Assembly (NCBI GenBank): GCA_905178155.1 | Contig: CAJINV010000005.1 | Location: 3,354,833 to 3,418,832, forward strand | DNA length: 64,000 nt | Direction of reading: 5' to 3' | Source of the DNA: Amoebophrya sp. A120 | Lineage: Eukaryota > Sar > Dinophyceae > Syndiniales > Amoebophryaceae | In this document: positions 33,201-46,600 of the stretch, in pieces | Layout: each line of letters opens with the position of its first letter | How positions within the stretch are numbered: the stretch's first letter is position 1 | Translations under genes and position numbers: made by a program | The notes under the pieces: generated by a model | Database searches by the model: none | What the model was told of the DNA's origin: nothing | Seen by the model: only the letters and a program-made list of their open reading frames with translations

Positions 33201-36200
33201 CTCGTGTGGGGTTTTTGCGAGCCTGCCATGCTTTCTTCCTGTACTTATTTATTGTCCGGAAAGGCGAAGGGCCGTATTCGTATTGAGTTTGCGGTAGAAG
33301 AAGTTCTGAAGACGCATCGTCTAAGATGAAACAGCACGTAAAAACAACGTAAAGCAAAAACTACCGAGAACAAAAGTACAAAAACACAGCTGTGGTCCTC
33401 TCGTTGGGACGAGTGACATGGACTCTCTACTTTTAATATGAGCAAACAAATCTACTAGTGTAATATGGACTATAATTCGCACCAAGGCCCCCGCCGCCGC
33501 CACCCATGCCGGCTGCGTTGCAGTGACTCGACCTCCGTTGCTGGTTGTAATTAGTCTGGCTGCTCCAGTTGCAGTTTGTATTTCCATGATTTGAAGATCC
33601 TCCTCCAGACGGCATATAGTTGGTCCCAAACCATTCCCTACCCCCTTTCGGCGTTGCAGGGGGGGCATTTACAAATGTAGTTGTCCCGGCGCCGCACTCG
33701 GTGTGCTGGGATGATCTTCGCGGATGTACTATTTGCGCACTAGCAGTGGTAGCATTTGCACTCCCATTGCTCGTGCTGGTCCCACCAAGAATTACGTCGT
33801 ATTTGTTGTTACTCGTAGAAAGTATAGTTCCAGCTGCACCTCCCTGACTCTGTTGCGTCGCAGCGGCCAGAGCTCTCTGGTGCTCGTTGACCATGCTGCA
33901 GCCGAGATCTGCGTATTCGAAGATCACGCCGCTCATTTTGCGGTCCATGATGGAGGCGCCAACAGCGTAGTCCGCCGGCGGGTTCATTCGTTCGTACAGC
34001 GACGGCCGCCCCGCAGAGGCCGGGTAGTTGGACCACATCGAGTTGCTGCGCCCGGTAACTACACTGGCCCGGTCCGGGTGGGGTTGTTGTACTTGTAGGG
34101 GAAGATGTTGGCGCTGGTGTTGTTGAGCACCAGAAGTAGTGGAGGTGGTCCTGCTTGTCGCTAAAGCCGCATGATGAGTCGTGTTGATGTCCTCGCACTG
34201 AGCAGGACCCGCGCCGCCCTTGGCGGCCGCTGCGGCGCCCAATGTAGTTGAGGAACTCGTCGGGTAAAAATCATGAAGATTATCTCCACCGCGAGTGGAA
34301 GTTCTTGCGCATGAACTGTTGCCGTAGCCACTCTGATGATTGATTCCCTGCTGCTCTCCCCGCATCAAGTCGCGGCCTGAGGAATCATTTTCGTGAGAAG
34401 TGCCGTAATTATGATGCGACGATCTGCGGGGGCCGGGGCCGCCCGCATTGGGCTGGTGGATCGAAGATGAAGTCGTATCATTCTTGTTCACAGAGCTACG
34501 ACTTACTGCGCTGCTACGACCGGGCGGGCCACGAGTTGTAGCACAGGAAGATGAACTCTGGTGGAGCTCATAATTGCTTTCACCCGCCACAGCAGGAGCA
34601 GCTCGTCCTTCGTGCAGGTTTTTACTGTTTTCATCAACTATGTCCTCTCTGTGCAGCCACGAGCTATCCATTGCATTGCTTGTTGCAGCTCCAATTAGTC
34701 CTATATGCTGATCGCCCCCTGGAGGCCCGACGACCCGCGTCTCTCGACCGTGGTAGCTACTGGCGCCCCCGTGGCTCTGCGGATACGTCGACGTGTGATG
34801 GCTCGAGCGCCGCGGATGGTCGCCATCAGTGGTATTCTTTCCAGCACCCGCGGTCGTGGCCATTTGTTGATGATCCGCTCCTGCCGAGGACGCCCCGTAG
34901 TCAAAGCTCGAAATTTGATTTTGCGACTGCAGCATAGTACCTGAACTATCGTCGTGAGCATTGCCACTGGACGGCATAATATTTTTACCGCTGCCGCCGC
35001 CCTTACTTGCGGTCGTTGAGTTCTTGTGGGTAATGTGGTGGTCTCCTCGCTCATGGTTATATCCCGCTGCGTCAGTAGTTGTGCAGCTGTTCGTGTTGCT
35101 TCGGCTTCTCCCAGGAAACGCTCCAGAAGTCTTATTGTTCCGTTGGCCGCCCTGTTGTTGCTGTGACAGCCACTCCGGACAGGGCTGCGGAGTCGTGTTT
35201 TTAATCGGATTCGGCGAAAATTTACTGTACTGCTCATTGCCACTGTACGTTGACCACGTCCGGCCCCGCGTGTTGTTTAATATCCAGTGCAAATATGATG
35301 CCTGGGTCGTCTACGAAAGGTTGCAAGAACTTGTGAGGCTGCCTTTCGATTCAATCCAAAGGCATGACCCGATTGTTCCAAGAAAATCTTGTGTATTTTT
35401 GCATGACCAGCAGAAGGAATCCAGCCGGTCATCGTACGCGGACGAGAGGGCATTTCTCATGCGGGGTAGCGAACGAGTTCGAGAAGCCTTGTAAAAATTC
35501 GATTGAGATACATCACGGTAGACGTCATGGGTTATGCAAAACGTGCATGACAAAAGTTGCACTTGTTTTCTAGACCCAGGCATGATATTGATATTGCCGG
35601 AGGATACTGTAACTGTTGTGGTTGTGGCAATTGTAGCCAGAACTACCTCCTCCGTAGCTACCTCCAGAACCGTAGCTACTGTTAGAAATGTTGTTACCCG
35701 GCGGGGCGGTCGGACCTGCAGGGGGTTTATTATGCCCGGCTCCACTACTGTGCTGGCTGTGCGCGCCGCCGCCGGCCCCCCAGTTTTGGAGCTTATTGTA
35801 ATTCTGAACACGGTCTTGATAGCTGCTCGGGTGGACGAGGTGGCTACTATGAGTATGATTTTCTCCAGATGAGTTGTTCATCTTTGATATCGCGCTGCTC
35901 GCGTGGTCGTTTCGGCCCATGATTCCGTGAGTGTGGTCCACGTTGTGACGTGGATTAAATTGCTGGTGCTCACCAGCCTGGGCCCCCTGATGCAACTTAG
36001 AAGCTCCCCCTCCTGTGCAGCCGGGGGCTGTGCCTCGCTGATGCACGTCTCCGGCTCCTCCCGAAGATCTAGTACACCTCCCCGCGCCGTCCTCCTCGCT
36101 GCCTTCAATCGGACTCAGTCCGCTGGCACAAGTTTTCAGCAGCGCGCCCAAGGCGCCGGCAGAGTCGTTCGGATGCTGGGCCATCTGGTGGGTGAGGGTC

Positions 36201-38846
36201 TGTAGAAACAGTTGATCCTCTAGGCGCAAAGTGGTTTTCCGCGCGATACACGTCTGGGGCGTCGGGGGTAATTGATGCGCAGCCGTGCGATTCGTTTCCG
36301 GAGTGATCCGCGGGATCAAATGCTGAGCAGCCCGGTCGGGTCGGGGCAGCGGCGTTTGCGCATCTAAAAGATAGTCGAAAAAAGATACAGGATGTAGTAA
36401 AACAAGTAGAGCATGAAAAAATGAAGACCATGACCTCCCGCACGGGGACCCACAGGGTGGCCATAAAATGAGTGTCATTTTTTGTAGTACCAACACAGAA
36501 GAGAAGATCACGGAAATAGGTGAAGATAGGTGATCTTCTTGTTCTCATCGGTTTGGTCTGAGGGTGGCACAGGAACAGAATCCACCTCATTTGATCTTCT
36601 GTCAAGAGCCCAATTACATCCCACTGGAGAGATGAATAGTCATCTTTTAGGTCGTGATCCTTGCAGGAGCCGTGTCTAGAAGTGCGGATCAAAAATGAAA
36701 AACGAGGACAGATCTTTCTAGGTTGCTAAAAATGATATTGCAATATCGATTCAGCTCTTCGTTTTTACTGCTTGCTTCCCCAGCACGACGTGTAAGTACT
36801 TGTAAAAGATGGGGTTAGAAGAAGATTTACGATCCTTCGTGTAGTCCTGTCCCCGACCGTCCCCTAGAGCTTCTTTCCTCCCAGTCTGTTGTCGTGATTG
36901 TGGAACAAACCGTGTGTAAAAGTCTGATGTTTGTACCTGCTCCCGCCGAACTGCTCCCGTATTTGTCGTATTTTGACGATTCTTTGCCGCCGCCCTTGTG
37001 GTCGCGTCGGTCGCCTTATGCACTGCAAAGAAAAGTATCTTCGCACTCGTTGCACTATTTATTGCTGTAATTTTATCGCATGACAGATCCTACAAATTCA
37101 GCTTTTCATTCTGGAAAAACTTGCATATAGAAGATACAAATTATATTTACATTTAGTACAACAACGAAGATGCTTGTTTTGCGATGCATATGTCCCTGCC
37201 GCCCTTGTCGTTCCTGTCGCGATCTCCCTTAAAGTTGTTCCGGTCGCCGCGTCGCTGATCGCGCGGGTCACGATCGTCGCGGTAGGGATTATGCAACACG
37301 AATTTAGACGATTTGTTACGACCGTTGTACGTAGTACAAGATAGAACATATACTTACACGTGACAACGACAAGTTGAACAAAATACACAACCAGACTTCT
37401 CGTTCTCATGCTGAATCAGGTGGGCAGAAGGCGAAAGGCAACATTTTGTGCAAAATTATGCGCATTAGAATTCTCCGACATAAAAATTACACCGGAGATA
37501 GAAAATTTAGCTAGATTCGTGTATCATATCGGTCATTGTTCCCCCGGTCGTTGTAGTTGTTCTGTTTCGACGAGCTCGCTCCGCCTTTGCTGTACGACCC
37601 GCCGCCCGCAGAAGATTTATTTCTCGACTCCTCGAAAAGCTCGCTCGGGAGCTCCACCAGCGTCTCGTCTGCTTTCACGATGTGCGCAGTCGACCTGGTC
37701 GGGTCGATGGATTTATTCAGGGTGATCGGGGAAAACTTCAGCGCCTTCTGAAATCCCTCCTCGGACGCCAGCTGGACGGGGATTATCCCATGAGCAAAAA
37801 TGGGGGTCCCACCCTGGTAGACTTGCCATGCAGATTATTGCAAGCCTAAAATATTTCTCATGCGTAGCGGCCCCATGTTGAGGCCCATTCTCTAGTCGGG
37901 TTCGTTGTGTCGGGTGGGGACCCATATTTTCCTCAGGATAGTGATGCAGACCTCTTCTTTGGTTCGCGCCTCCGCCGTATCAAATGTAAAAATGTCTGGG
38001 TCTGGAAGAATGCAAGTTTGTCATGCTTGTCTGGCATGACTCTTAAATCTGTCATGCACATTACCAAAGAGCCCCACTTTTCTGTCATGCAGAAACGTAG
38101 TTTGTCATGCAGAATAGGCAACACCTAGAAGCTCAGAAACTTGTCATGCTGAGCCAGCAATTGTCGCCTCCTCATGATACGCCACACAGCATCACAAGTT
38201 TCCAGACCCAGACATTTTTACATTTTATACGCCGTTTTTCCTCGCCGGACCGAACTGTTCTATGAATTGCAAAAGTATTGTACTCGTATAAATGCATTAC
38301 AAATTTTCTCAGCATGAGAGAAAAAATTTGTAATGCTGATTTACCTTAAGAAAAAGATTTGTAATGCATGACTGCAATACGAGTGCGATACTTTTGCACA
38401 GGATATGTTCTCCACCGGTTCGATGCCGAAATTCCGGAGAAAACGCTCGATGTCATTCCCCGTCACGGACAGGGCGAGGTTCCAACAGTCCACCGGGTAG
38501 GACACATTGGACTGCGAGACGGAGGTCTGTGAAGGTTTGTTCTTTTATTGCATATTCATTTTCATCTCAACAAGACGAGGAAAAAATCAGTAGACACAAA
38601 GACAATCTTGATGTTGATCTTCTATTCGAAGCAGAGGGCATGATTACTATGGCTCGATACTACAGAAAGCATGAAACAAGTCTGGCTCTATAATTATACA
38701 TCCTTTGAAGCTTTCCCGGGGACCGGTTCCGAGCTGAGCTGAAAGTCAGGCTTCGTGTGGAGACTGGGTAGCGGCTCCAGCTCCGGACTTCCCAAGTCTT
38801 CGCTCTCATCGGCCCAGCAGCGCCGTGGCTTCGCGGGCGTAGCCAT
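30273..38846 (-). CDS. Large RRM and RD/G/N-rich protein, eIF4B-like features, 15 exons
   Basis: Probably a cytoplasmic RNA-binding or translation factor. Exons: 38846-38700, 38526-38406, 38255-38230, 37972-37941, 37778-37529, 37284-37191, 37011-36937, 36363-35594, 35274-33483, 32618-32301, 31975-31886, 31693-31598, 31329-31293, 31122-30719, 30463-30273: 4443 nt, 1480 aa. Residues ~55-150 read as a divergent RRM (DCWNLALSVTGNDIERFL, then EEVCITVQLASEEGFQKAL). Then come an Arg/Asp repeat (YRDDRDPRDQRRGDRNN), long S/N/G/H-rich tracts, PRLNLKPRTKP (reminiscent of the PRLxLxxRT motif of eIF4B), and a C-terminal WQGYEDWEWEEWEKQQQ. Seven introns are TIR elements and seven are GT-AG. One junction (35594/35274) needs a one-base shift from the general rule. 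The eIF4B relation is suggestive, not proven. Confidence 0.75.
31335..31597. mobile_element. TIR intron, family A, in the RRM/G-rich gene
   Basis: TATCAAATGCAAAAATGTCT and ACATTTTTACACTTGATA. Perfect TGTCG duplication; join KPIDKPPD. Confidence 0.92.
35281..35593. mobile_element. TIR intron, divergent family A, in the RRM/G-rich gene
   Basis: TATCCAGTGCAAATATGATG with CCTGGGTCG, and TAGACCCAGGCATGATATTG...GATA. Flanks do not match, and frame needs the intron one base longer than the rule. Confidence 0.65.
37017..37190. mobile_element. TIR intron, family F, in the RRM/G-rich gene
   Basis: TATGCACTGCAAAGAAAAGT opposes TTGTTTTGCGATGCATA. Flanks CGCCT/TGTCC. Join GGRDNRRDHKGG is in frame. Confidence 0.8.
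37290..37528. mobile_element. TIR intron, family I, in the RRM/G-rich gene
   Basis: TATGCAACACGAATTTAG opposes CTAGATTCGTGTATCATA. Flanks GGGAT/TCGGT. In-frame join NNDRYRDDRD. Confidence 0.82.
37784..37940. mobile_element. TIR intron, family C, in the RRM/G-rich gene
   Basis: TATCCCATGAGCAAAAATGG with GGGTCCCACC, and GGTGGGGACCCATATTTTCC...GATA. Flanks GGGAT/GTGAT. 157 nt. Confidence 0.82.
37978..38229 (-). mobile_element. TIR intron, family A, in the RRM/G-rich gene
   Basis: TATCAAATGTAAAAATGTCT and ACATTTTTACATTTTATA. Perfect CGCCG duplication. The interior is near-identical to 25253-25504. Confidence 0.93.
38261..38405. mobile_element. TIR intron, family F, in the RRM/G-rich gene
   Basis: TATGAATTGCAAAAGTATTG opposes CGATACTTTTGCACAGGATA. 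Perfect TGTTC duplication. At 145 nt it is the shortest found. Confidence 0.92.
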
Positions 38847-40671
38847 GCTAGGCTTGGTATGATCGGTAGCAGGGAGAAAGAAGAAGTAGAGTCTCCTGCT
38901 TTTTTATCGAAAATTATCCAGGTCGCGGACGTCTTGCTCTTTATTCGGTCTTCTTCACTACACTTGGCGGTAGCAGTGCTAGTAGAGAAATTGCTTGAGC
39001 TAGTCGGAGGTCACAAGCGTGACTCTGATTCGCGTTTCTCTTTCTCTTCGTTCAAAACTTAAATTTTGTTGCGCCGGACCGTAGATGTGGACGCTTATTC
39101 GCGAGCGTCCACCGTTGTATTTATCCGGCAATTTCTAAAGCTCCAAAGTGCGGATGAAAGGAAGCAAATCTCTATTGCTCGAGGTTGCTTTCGCCCTGCC
39201 ACAGCCGGAGCGCGGCGCCCATCTTGTGCTGAAATGTAACTTAGGTGTCCAAAATGCTTTTTTTGTTTGAGTTTTTCAGTGTATCTCTATCGATCCGATC
39301 AAATTGGCTGTCGAACTTCAAATGTGATTTAGCGGTAGGGAAGATAGCGTTAGCGGAGAAACGAGAAGAAACAATTTTTTGAAGGAAAGTGGTCTAGCTC
39401 TAAGCTCGAAAGAAAATAATACTGAAACGACAAACTAACTACAATGTCTATACTAAAACTTTGTTGCTGGTGACTCGTCCACGACATTCTCTACAGATAC
39501 TGATCGGCTAAGCGTCTCGTGAAATTTCTCTTACTGTCTTATGCCGTGAAGATAAATGAACTACTCGCTCAAGGTCTGTATCGCAACCAATGAAACTTCT
39601 TCTACATCACAACAATACAGGTTTTGGCTGGGAGAAGCGTATGACTCTGCCGCTTGTTGTTATGTTATTGTTACTCGAAGGACGATGAACTCGCGTGAAA
39701 TAAAGCTAAAAACTATATTAGGACTCATGTACAGATTTTCTATCCACCTATATCTTACTGAAAAATGTATATTGAAACTCAAAATCAGCCGGAAAAGGTC
39801 GCCGTTTTGCGATACTCAGCTAGAACTTCTACGTTCAAGTTTGAGTACTTTCTCATATCGTTTCCCTGAATTTATTAGAAGTGAGACAAGAATGAAGTGC
39901 GAGTCGGTAATATCTGATGCAAAGTGCTCGCTATCTTGTTATTTTCTTCATCATGGTCTTCGTTCTACATTACTTATTTCGCAATTGCAAGTGGAAAATC
40001 GATCGCACATTAACGTAGAATTGATCTTAATCAAAAATCACAGTCCTGCGTTTTGATCCGCAACGTTGTAAACAATAAACTTCTGTTTTTCATCTGCATC
40101 AGCATCTCCTAGCCCTAGTAGGTCCCAAAACTTCTCCACTACGTACTTATTTAGTTTTTACTTTCCTTACTTCCACACTTACTAGGGCGCATGCAAAACC
40201 TGATCTTCATAGTATTACACCAGAGCACAGAACTCGGTCGTGGGGATCGATCAGCGACGGAGGATGTGGCAAAGAAGCATCTCATGCACCTCTTTTCGGT
40301 TACTTAAATGCAGTGCTTTCATCGTTCTTACTTTACTGTCATTTCAAAACCAACATCGTATTTGTTTCGTAATTTTTCATTTTCTTGGAAACGATAACTC
40401 ACTGGTTTCTTTTTTGTTTCATCATCTTTCGTTTCTTGCAGTAGTTGCTATTTTCTTATCATACATGGAGGTCTCATTTCTAGCAAGAGGCCTTTCCTTT
40501 TGGCCTCGTAGGATGCGTTGTCAATGAGCTTCGGTGGGAACCTCAGCGGTGGAAGCAAAAACCCACATTGCACTGGATTGATTCTGTGGTACTGAACTGG
40601 TATTTTTGCGTGGTTGTGAAGATGAGCCAAGTTGTTTATTCCCCCCGCCTCTGTTTATTCCACCCCCGCCT
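38847..40671. other. Intergenic, no gene seen
   Basis: About 1.8 kb between two minus-strand genes, expected to hold a 5' flank and a 3' flank. The 166-codon + frame at 39556-40056 is AT-rich with no recognisable domain. Confidence 0.5.
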
Positions 40672-43600
40672 CTATCTCTGAAACGCGTAACTCCTTTTCC
40701 CGGCCATTGTGACATGCGTGAGGACGAACAGAAACAAGCCAAAACCAACGCAAGCGGCTGCCGCGTAGTGCGTGGACAAAGTCGTGTCGGTGTTGTCCAA
40801 TCCGAAAACGGCGGACAATACTGCCGTCGTTAACAACCCGATCGTTGCTATGGTCGGCGAGGTGAGCAAGATCCCCCAAGCCCACAAGTAGTGGGAGAAG
40901 AAGGAACTCATGACACTGAACAGAAACAAGTTGGAAAGCAACTCCGTGTTCTTCTCGTCGTCCTGGGCGGCGATGAAAATCTTTTCCCAAAAGCCGCTGT
41001 CGCAAATACTGATCAGAGGGATGCCGATCGCGAGAACATACAACCCGATATATCCTGTTGAAAAACATCCCCACCCATAGCCGTCATGCAAATCTGCATG
41101 CTTAAAATGTCTCTCATGCGGAGCCCCATGAGACACGTTTTGTAAGCACTACTTTTAAATTTGTGATGCTCGAATCAGCACGAGGGGCTAGCTTTGTGAT
41201 GCTGCTGCACTCGCTAAACCCGATTACACTGCGAGCCCAAACCTGTAATGCGCAACCGCCAAAGCTTGTTGATTTGTATTGCAGATTTCCGAACTCGACT
41301 CTGGTGTGGGGACGTTTTTACATATGATACGATATACCCGAGAAAGATCACCGGGTCGCGGACGTACTGGGTGATCAAAATCGCGTAGATCGCAAAAAGA
41401 AACGCCGAGGTGGAGGAAAAAACGGTCTGCGGCTGGTGCGCAAAAACCCCAAGGCTGCACAGGACGACGGCAAGCCACTTCCGGGTCTCCACCTCCTCGC
41501 CCAGCCAACTGATCGAGAGGAAGTAGACGGAAAGAGGCGAAAAACTCGAGAAAACGGCGGAGTTGGTCAGCGGAGAGAAAATGTGGGGCGAGTCGATGTT
41601 TGGGATACTGCTGGATTTATTCTCGGAAGATTCATTTTGGGGCGGTTGGGTCTCTGATATCTCGTCTTTGCTTCCTCCGGCGTGCTTCTTGTCCTCCGTC
41701 GTTGCTCCGGTTCTCGATAGTTTAGTTGTTGTTCTCGCACCAGCAGTTTTATTGGAAGTTGTAGCTGTTACCGCAACCGTACTATCGGAAAAGAGTTTTC
41801 GCTTCACAAACGCAGACATTGACAACCAGGCAGACTCGAGACGGCTGGTTAAACTAGCTGGCGCTGGTGATGTTGAGACGGACGAGTCGTGTGGCATACC
41901 AGTAGTACTGCCTTTCTCTTCTTCGCCAACGCCTTTCGCGGACGGTTTTCTGTCCTGCCCACGACGGGGATCATCGGGACCAAGAACGCCAGCAGGAGTA
42001 GAAGTAGCTCTCGACCCGCTTTTTATCGCGGTGCTCAGAAAGCTCAGCTTCACCAAGTTGGTTGTACTAGTAGGTCCGGCAACGTCGATAGGCAGCTGCT
42101 CTCTAGCTTTACCATCTGCGATCGATTGAGGTTCCTGTGTAGTTTGCCCGCGTGTTGCTGAGACCTTCTCAAAGGAAGCATAGTCATCCACATCGTCGCT
42201 CCTGTAGGGGTCGTGATCACCTCTAGTTTCACCGACAGCAGCTTTAGTCGGATGAAGTTGTCCCTTCTCCTTCTTCACCCCGCCCGCCGGCTTTATTCGC
42301 GTCAACGGCGCCACACTCGCCAAGTACGCCGTTTCCGCTTGCAGCCCCAGCCATTGCGCGAGCAGCAAAATCGGCGCGATCAATGCAATCGTCACGTACA
42401 CCGGCGCTGCCAGTCGGTAATTGTAGTTCCACAGCAAGCTTGTGAAACTGGGGGAAGTAGTGGTCATTCTCATTCCGCTTCGGTTGACGCTCCCGGGTGG
42501 TTTATCATTTAAGAATTCATGTTCGACCTCGTCAATTTCAACAAAATCCAAGTCAACATCTTGTGCAGCTCCTTGTTCCCCACCACCACTGTCCTGCTCC
42601 CCTTCTGCATTTGCAAAGCTTCCCGTCGCCTTCCTCAAATAGTACTGCGTCACTGCTTTCAACCGTTCCGGGTGCAATGGGGTGAGAAGCTGGCCTAGGG
42701 GATCGGAACTAGCGAGGGAGCTGCTGCTGCTTTCTTGTTCTCTGGAAGTAGAAGATACCGACAAATCACTGCTGACAGGAAAACGCGGGGGAAGAAAATC
42801 CACTGCAGTTCTTGGTGCAGACAAAAACTGCCGGCCCGGGGACGTCGAGAGAAGCGCGCGCTGTGAAGGGTTGCGTGTGCCGTTGGCGGCTTGTAAAAAA
42901 AGTGTGTTCTCGTCTGAGGAGGAAGAAGAGGAGAACTTGTAGTATCCGTCTGGTTCGTAAAAATTAGAAGCGCCCTCTACTTCCACATTGTCCACATATT
43001 TGTCCGCACGTGGTTCATTATCGGTAGCTGCACCAGTTGCGGGGTTATTTAAGATTTGAGCAGCTGCAGCTGTACTTGGCACAAATGACGCTCTTGCCGG
43101 CGCAGAGGGTTTCGATCTGTCTTGGTCTCCTGTTGATTCGTCGTTGTAGTAGAAGAAAGAACTCTTCGCAATTTCCTCCGCGTCTTCGACGAGTAGGGCT
43201 AAAGATCGCTTTTTCGTTTTACCACGGCCTGCTCCGACTATGTTGGTCCTGCTGTATTGGTGCTGTTGCTTCGCGAAGATGGCACTATTCTCTATTTCTC
43301 GATCGCGAGCGAGGTGTAACGCCAGCTGCTGCGTCTCTTCTCCAGCAGCACTATCATCACTGGCAGGCTCCGGGTAGAAGTGAACGCGCTTCTCCGGCGG
43401 CGGCGGCTTAGGGTTACTAGCAACCTCCGCGTTCTTAGCCTTTGCTTTGTTCTTCCTTGCTCTCTTGCCCCTGCGATTTTTACCCGTCGGAGTGGAAGAT
43501 GAAGCTCCAGCGCCTGCTGTACTCGAAGCTGCTTTTGGTGTGACGCCAGTGACAGCAGCAGGTGCAGGTGGTACTTTCTCCGTTACTCCCGCGCTTGCCT

Positions 43601-46600
43601 TCGTGGAGTTCCTTTCCTGTCGCTTCAAAATGGACCCGAGTGGCCGGCGAGCTCCAGCGGAATCCGAGTCGGAGGAGCTGAAGGCAGCGAGGGCGGCTGC
43701 TGTTCCGGAAGGTGTGTCGGTGTCGGAAGAGCTGAGGACGAGATTTTCATCGTCTGCTAAATCATCCTGTGTGTGTGCAAGAAGAACTGCTGGGTTAGTA
43801 GAAGAACTGGAGCTTGATGCGGCCGACGCGCCAGGTACAAAAAGTTCTTGACTTCTCAATCTTCTTTCCTCCCTTTTCTCCTCCTCCTTATGCTGCTTTT
43901 TCATCTCTCCAAAATCCCCTCGCGGCGTCGCCCCACTGCTTGTGCGCTTGTTGACCCGGCGGCGCCAAATGGGATCCGATTCCGAGATGGAGAGCTCGTC
44001 AAGCACTACGTCCGAGCCCGCGGCTTCGCCTTCCGCATCTAGTGCGCTTCTTCGTGCACCAGTCATGGCGGTGGAGTTGTTACTTCTCCTGTAATCAGCA
44101 AGAACCGCCGGCGACAATTCTTCTGATTGCGTTGGAAGGGCGTCACTTTGATCCCCAAACATCGCGGCCGGGGACGGCGCACCCCCGGTGCCGCCGGAGC
44201 GACTGGCTACAGTTCCGACAAGCGTGCGCGGACGACGTGTAGCCGGGGATCTTGTCATGCTAGTGACGCTAGTTCCATCTTGATCTACGCCAGGATCCTC
44301 GCTTTCTGACCCCGACCTGGACCTGTTCCTGCTCGGGGACCGGGACCACTCGTGCTGGAAGGGCTTTCCCAATGAGAGCGCACAACTCCCCCTCGTCCCC
44401 CTCATCTGTAATGCAAAATCGCCAATCCTCCAGTTGCTGCCTTGTAGCACTGTTTCCATGACAGATTCTGGAAGCGGAAACAGCATTACAGTCCGCTCAT
44501 AAACTTGTCATGCACAGCATATACTTGTGCTGTTGTTTGTATTGCTGGCCATGCCATGATTGGCATTGCCGCTCGAATCAGGGGAGGGGGTGGAGTAGTG
44601 CACTTTCATATTCCATTTTCATCCTTCCCCGGCCTTATAGGAGAGCCGCGGTGGAGGATGTGCGCTGCGAACGCCGAGCGGAGTTCCTGCGGAGACCGGA
44701 GGGCGTCGGGGGACAGGACGCGGGGTAATAATGTAGGGGCGGAGCGCAGATCTCTTTCATCATCTTTTGTCATCTCTACTACCGGTTGCGGTTGTTGTGA
44801 ATGTAGTGGTCCTGCTTGTGGTTTTTCTACTCTTTGTTCCGGAAGGAGCTCCTGCGCTATGCTATCCTTGCTGTGAGTAACAGGCGCGCTTCTGGGCGTA
44901 GGTATAGCAGCAGTTGTTGCAAATGCAAAATCTTCAGCACGAGCGGGTTCCTGCGTTGCCTGCGTTGTAGCAGACCGCCTTGCATCGTCCTGGGTAGAAA
45001 CAGGGTTCGGCTTCGGCGCGCCAACAGATTCCGCAACAACACGAATTGACGAAGGAGCGCTCGCCTCCGCTTTCTGCTTTGGTACGCCCGGCTGTGCCGG
45101 TGTAGCTTTTGCAGGAGCTCCTTCTTCTTGCGGCAGTGTAGCACTTCGCGGGCGAGGAGCTGTAGTTGCTTTTTCAGTCGTTGCAGTTGCTTCATCTGCA
45201 ATCGAATCAAAGCCGACCCCCTTCGTGTTCATGGTAGAAATTATTTCAAGACCAGAATCTGGAGAAGCTGGTACGCGATGGACTGGACCAGCTGCAGCTG
45301 CTTTCGGTTTTTTCGATTCGGATTCCTCGGACTCCTTGTCCCCGGTCACTGCTTCTCGTTGTCCCGTCAACATCGTCGTCGCAGATGAAGCGATAATTTG
45401 CTGCGCTTGAACGGCGGGAAGAAGAGGCGGTGGTGCTCCCTCAACCCTTTTGGCGGCCTCCACCGCCTCAACCACTTCGTCCGCCAGCAAGAAGACCGTC
45501 GGCCGCTCTGCCGCTTCGCCCTCCGCCTCTCCAATTGCCGAGCTTCCGGCGGGAGACATCAAAACTGGGGTTGTAGGTCGATCCGCCATGAAGCCAGCGT
45601 TTACTTTCAGCCGCACGGCAGCTGGACCTACTCTTTGCTTTAGTTCTTGCGCCCCAGAGGACGGAGTCGACGTCTCAGCCTGTACTTGTTCGCGGTCAGG
45701 GTGGTCACGCTTCCTGCGGTCCTCCTGCACACCAAACGCCGAAGTGGTTTTTCTGTTCGACGCCGAAAGTAGCAAAAACTCTTCTGTCGTACTGTCCTGA
45801 TACACGGCGTCGTAGTCGTCGTACAGATCGTGTACGTGCTCCTCCGAAGCGCGGTAATGAAACCTTGTCAACTGCCCCGGCAAAGAAACGAGCACCGACG
45901 CCGTGCTAGCATGATGTTGCGACGTCCACCTGGGACTAAGTCCGGGGAAGGAACTGGCACTGGAGCTGGACAGATTTGCGAGGGAAGTGGAGGACGTTCT
46001 GTGCTGGAGCGTATTTGTGGCGTCATTATAGATGGACCGACCACGTCGTCTGTGAAGAATGTCGTCGTCGTTCGCATCTTCTTCTCGATCCGATTCAATG
46101 AGCAAGTCGTCGCTTGGTTTACTTTCACCTTCAGCAGCGACTGGCTTCGGTCCGGTTTTGAGCATTTTCTTGGCCGGCTGGCTCCGCCGCAGGTAGTAAA
46201 AGTCGTCGTCGTCGCCAGGTACAGAAACGCCATCCTCTGGGCGCTTTCTCCCTTTACCTCGCCAAGATTGTGATGCGGTCGACGCAGAGGCGGATGTGGC
46301 CATAATTTGATGCTGCTGCGCAAGAGGAATATCCGCCTTCGACGAGGTCGCGGTCGCCGCTGTTATTCTCGCTTGCGCACTGCTGCTGATCACTGCACTG
46401 GACATGGACCAGAGGTGCAACATGTGAAAAAACCAAAAGAAAACCAAACTAAAGTTGCAGAACAGCAAGAGCGAAAAGTGGTGCTGATAGTCAAGTTGCT
46501 GCAGAATGGTTTGATGCAGCCCGGAAGACAGACAGTCGATGACGCACACGAAGAAGATCGCGCACAGCCCAATCGTAAACCGTTCATTCTCGGAATACGT

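Noticed and set aside
35281-35593. Evidence that the excision rule fails
   Set aside because: This copy is diverged at both ends so its limits are uncertain by a base or two; a one-base shift restores a 1480-codon frame.
39556-40056. 166-codon + frame as a gene
   Set aside because: No domain, against the local gene direction, and its composition is that of intergenic DNA.
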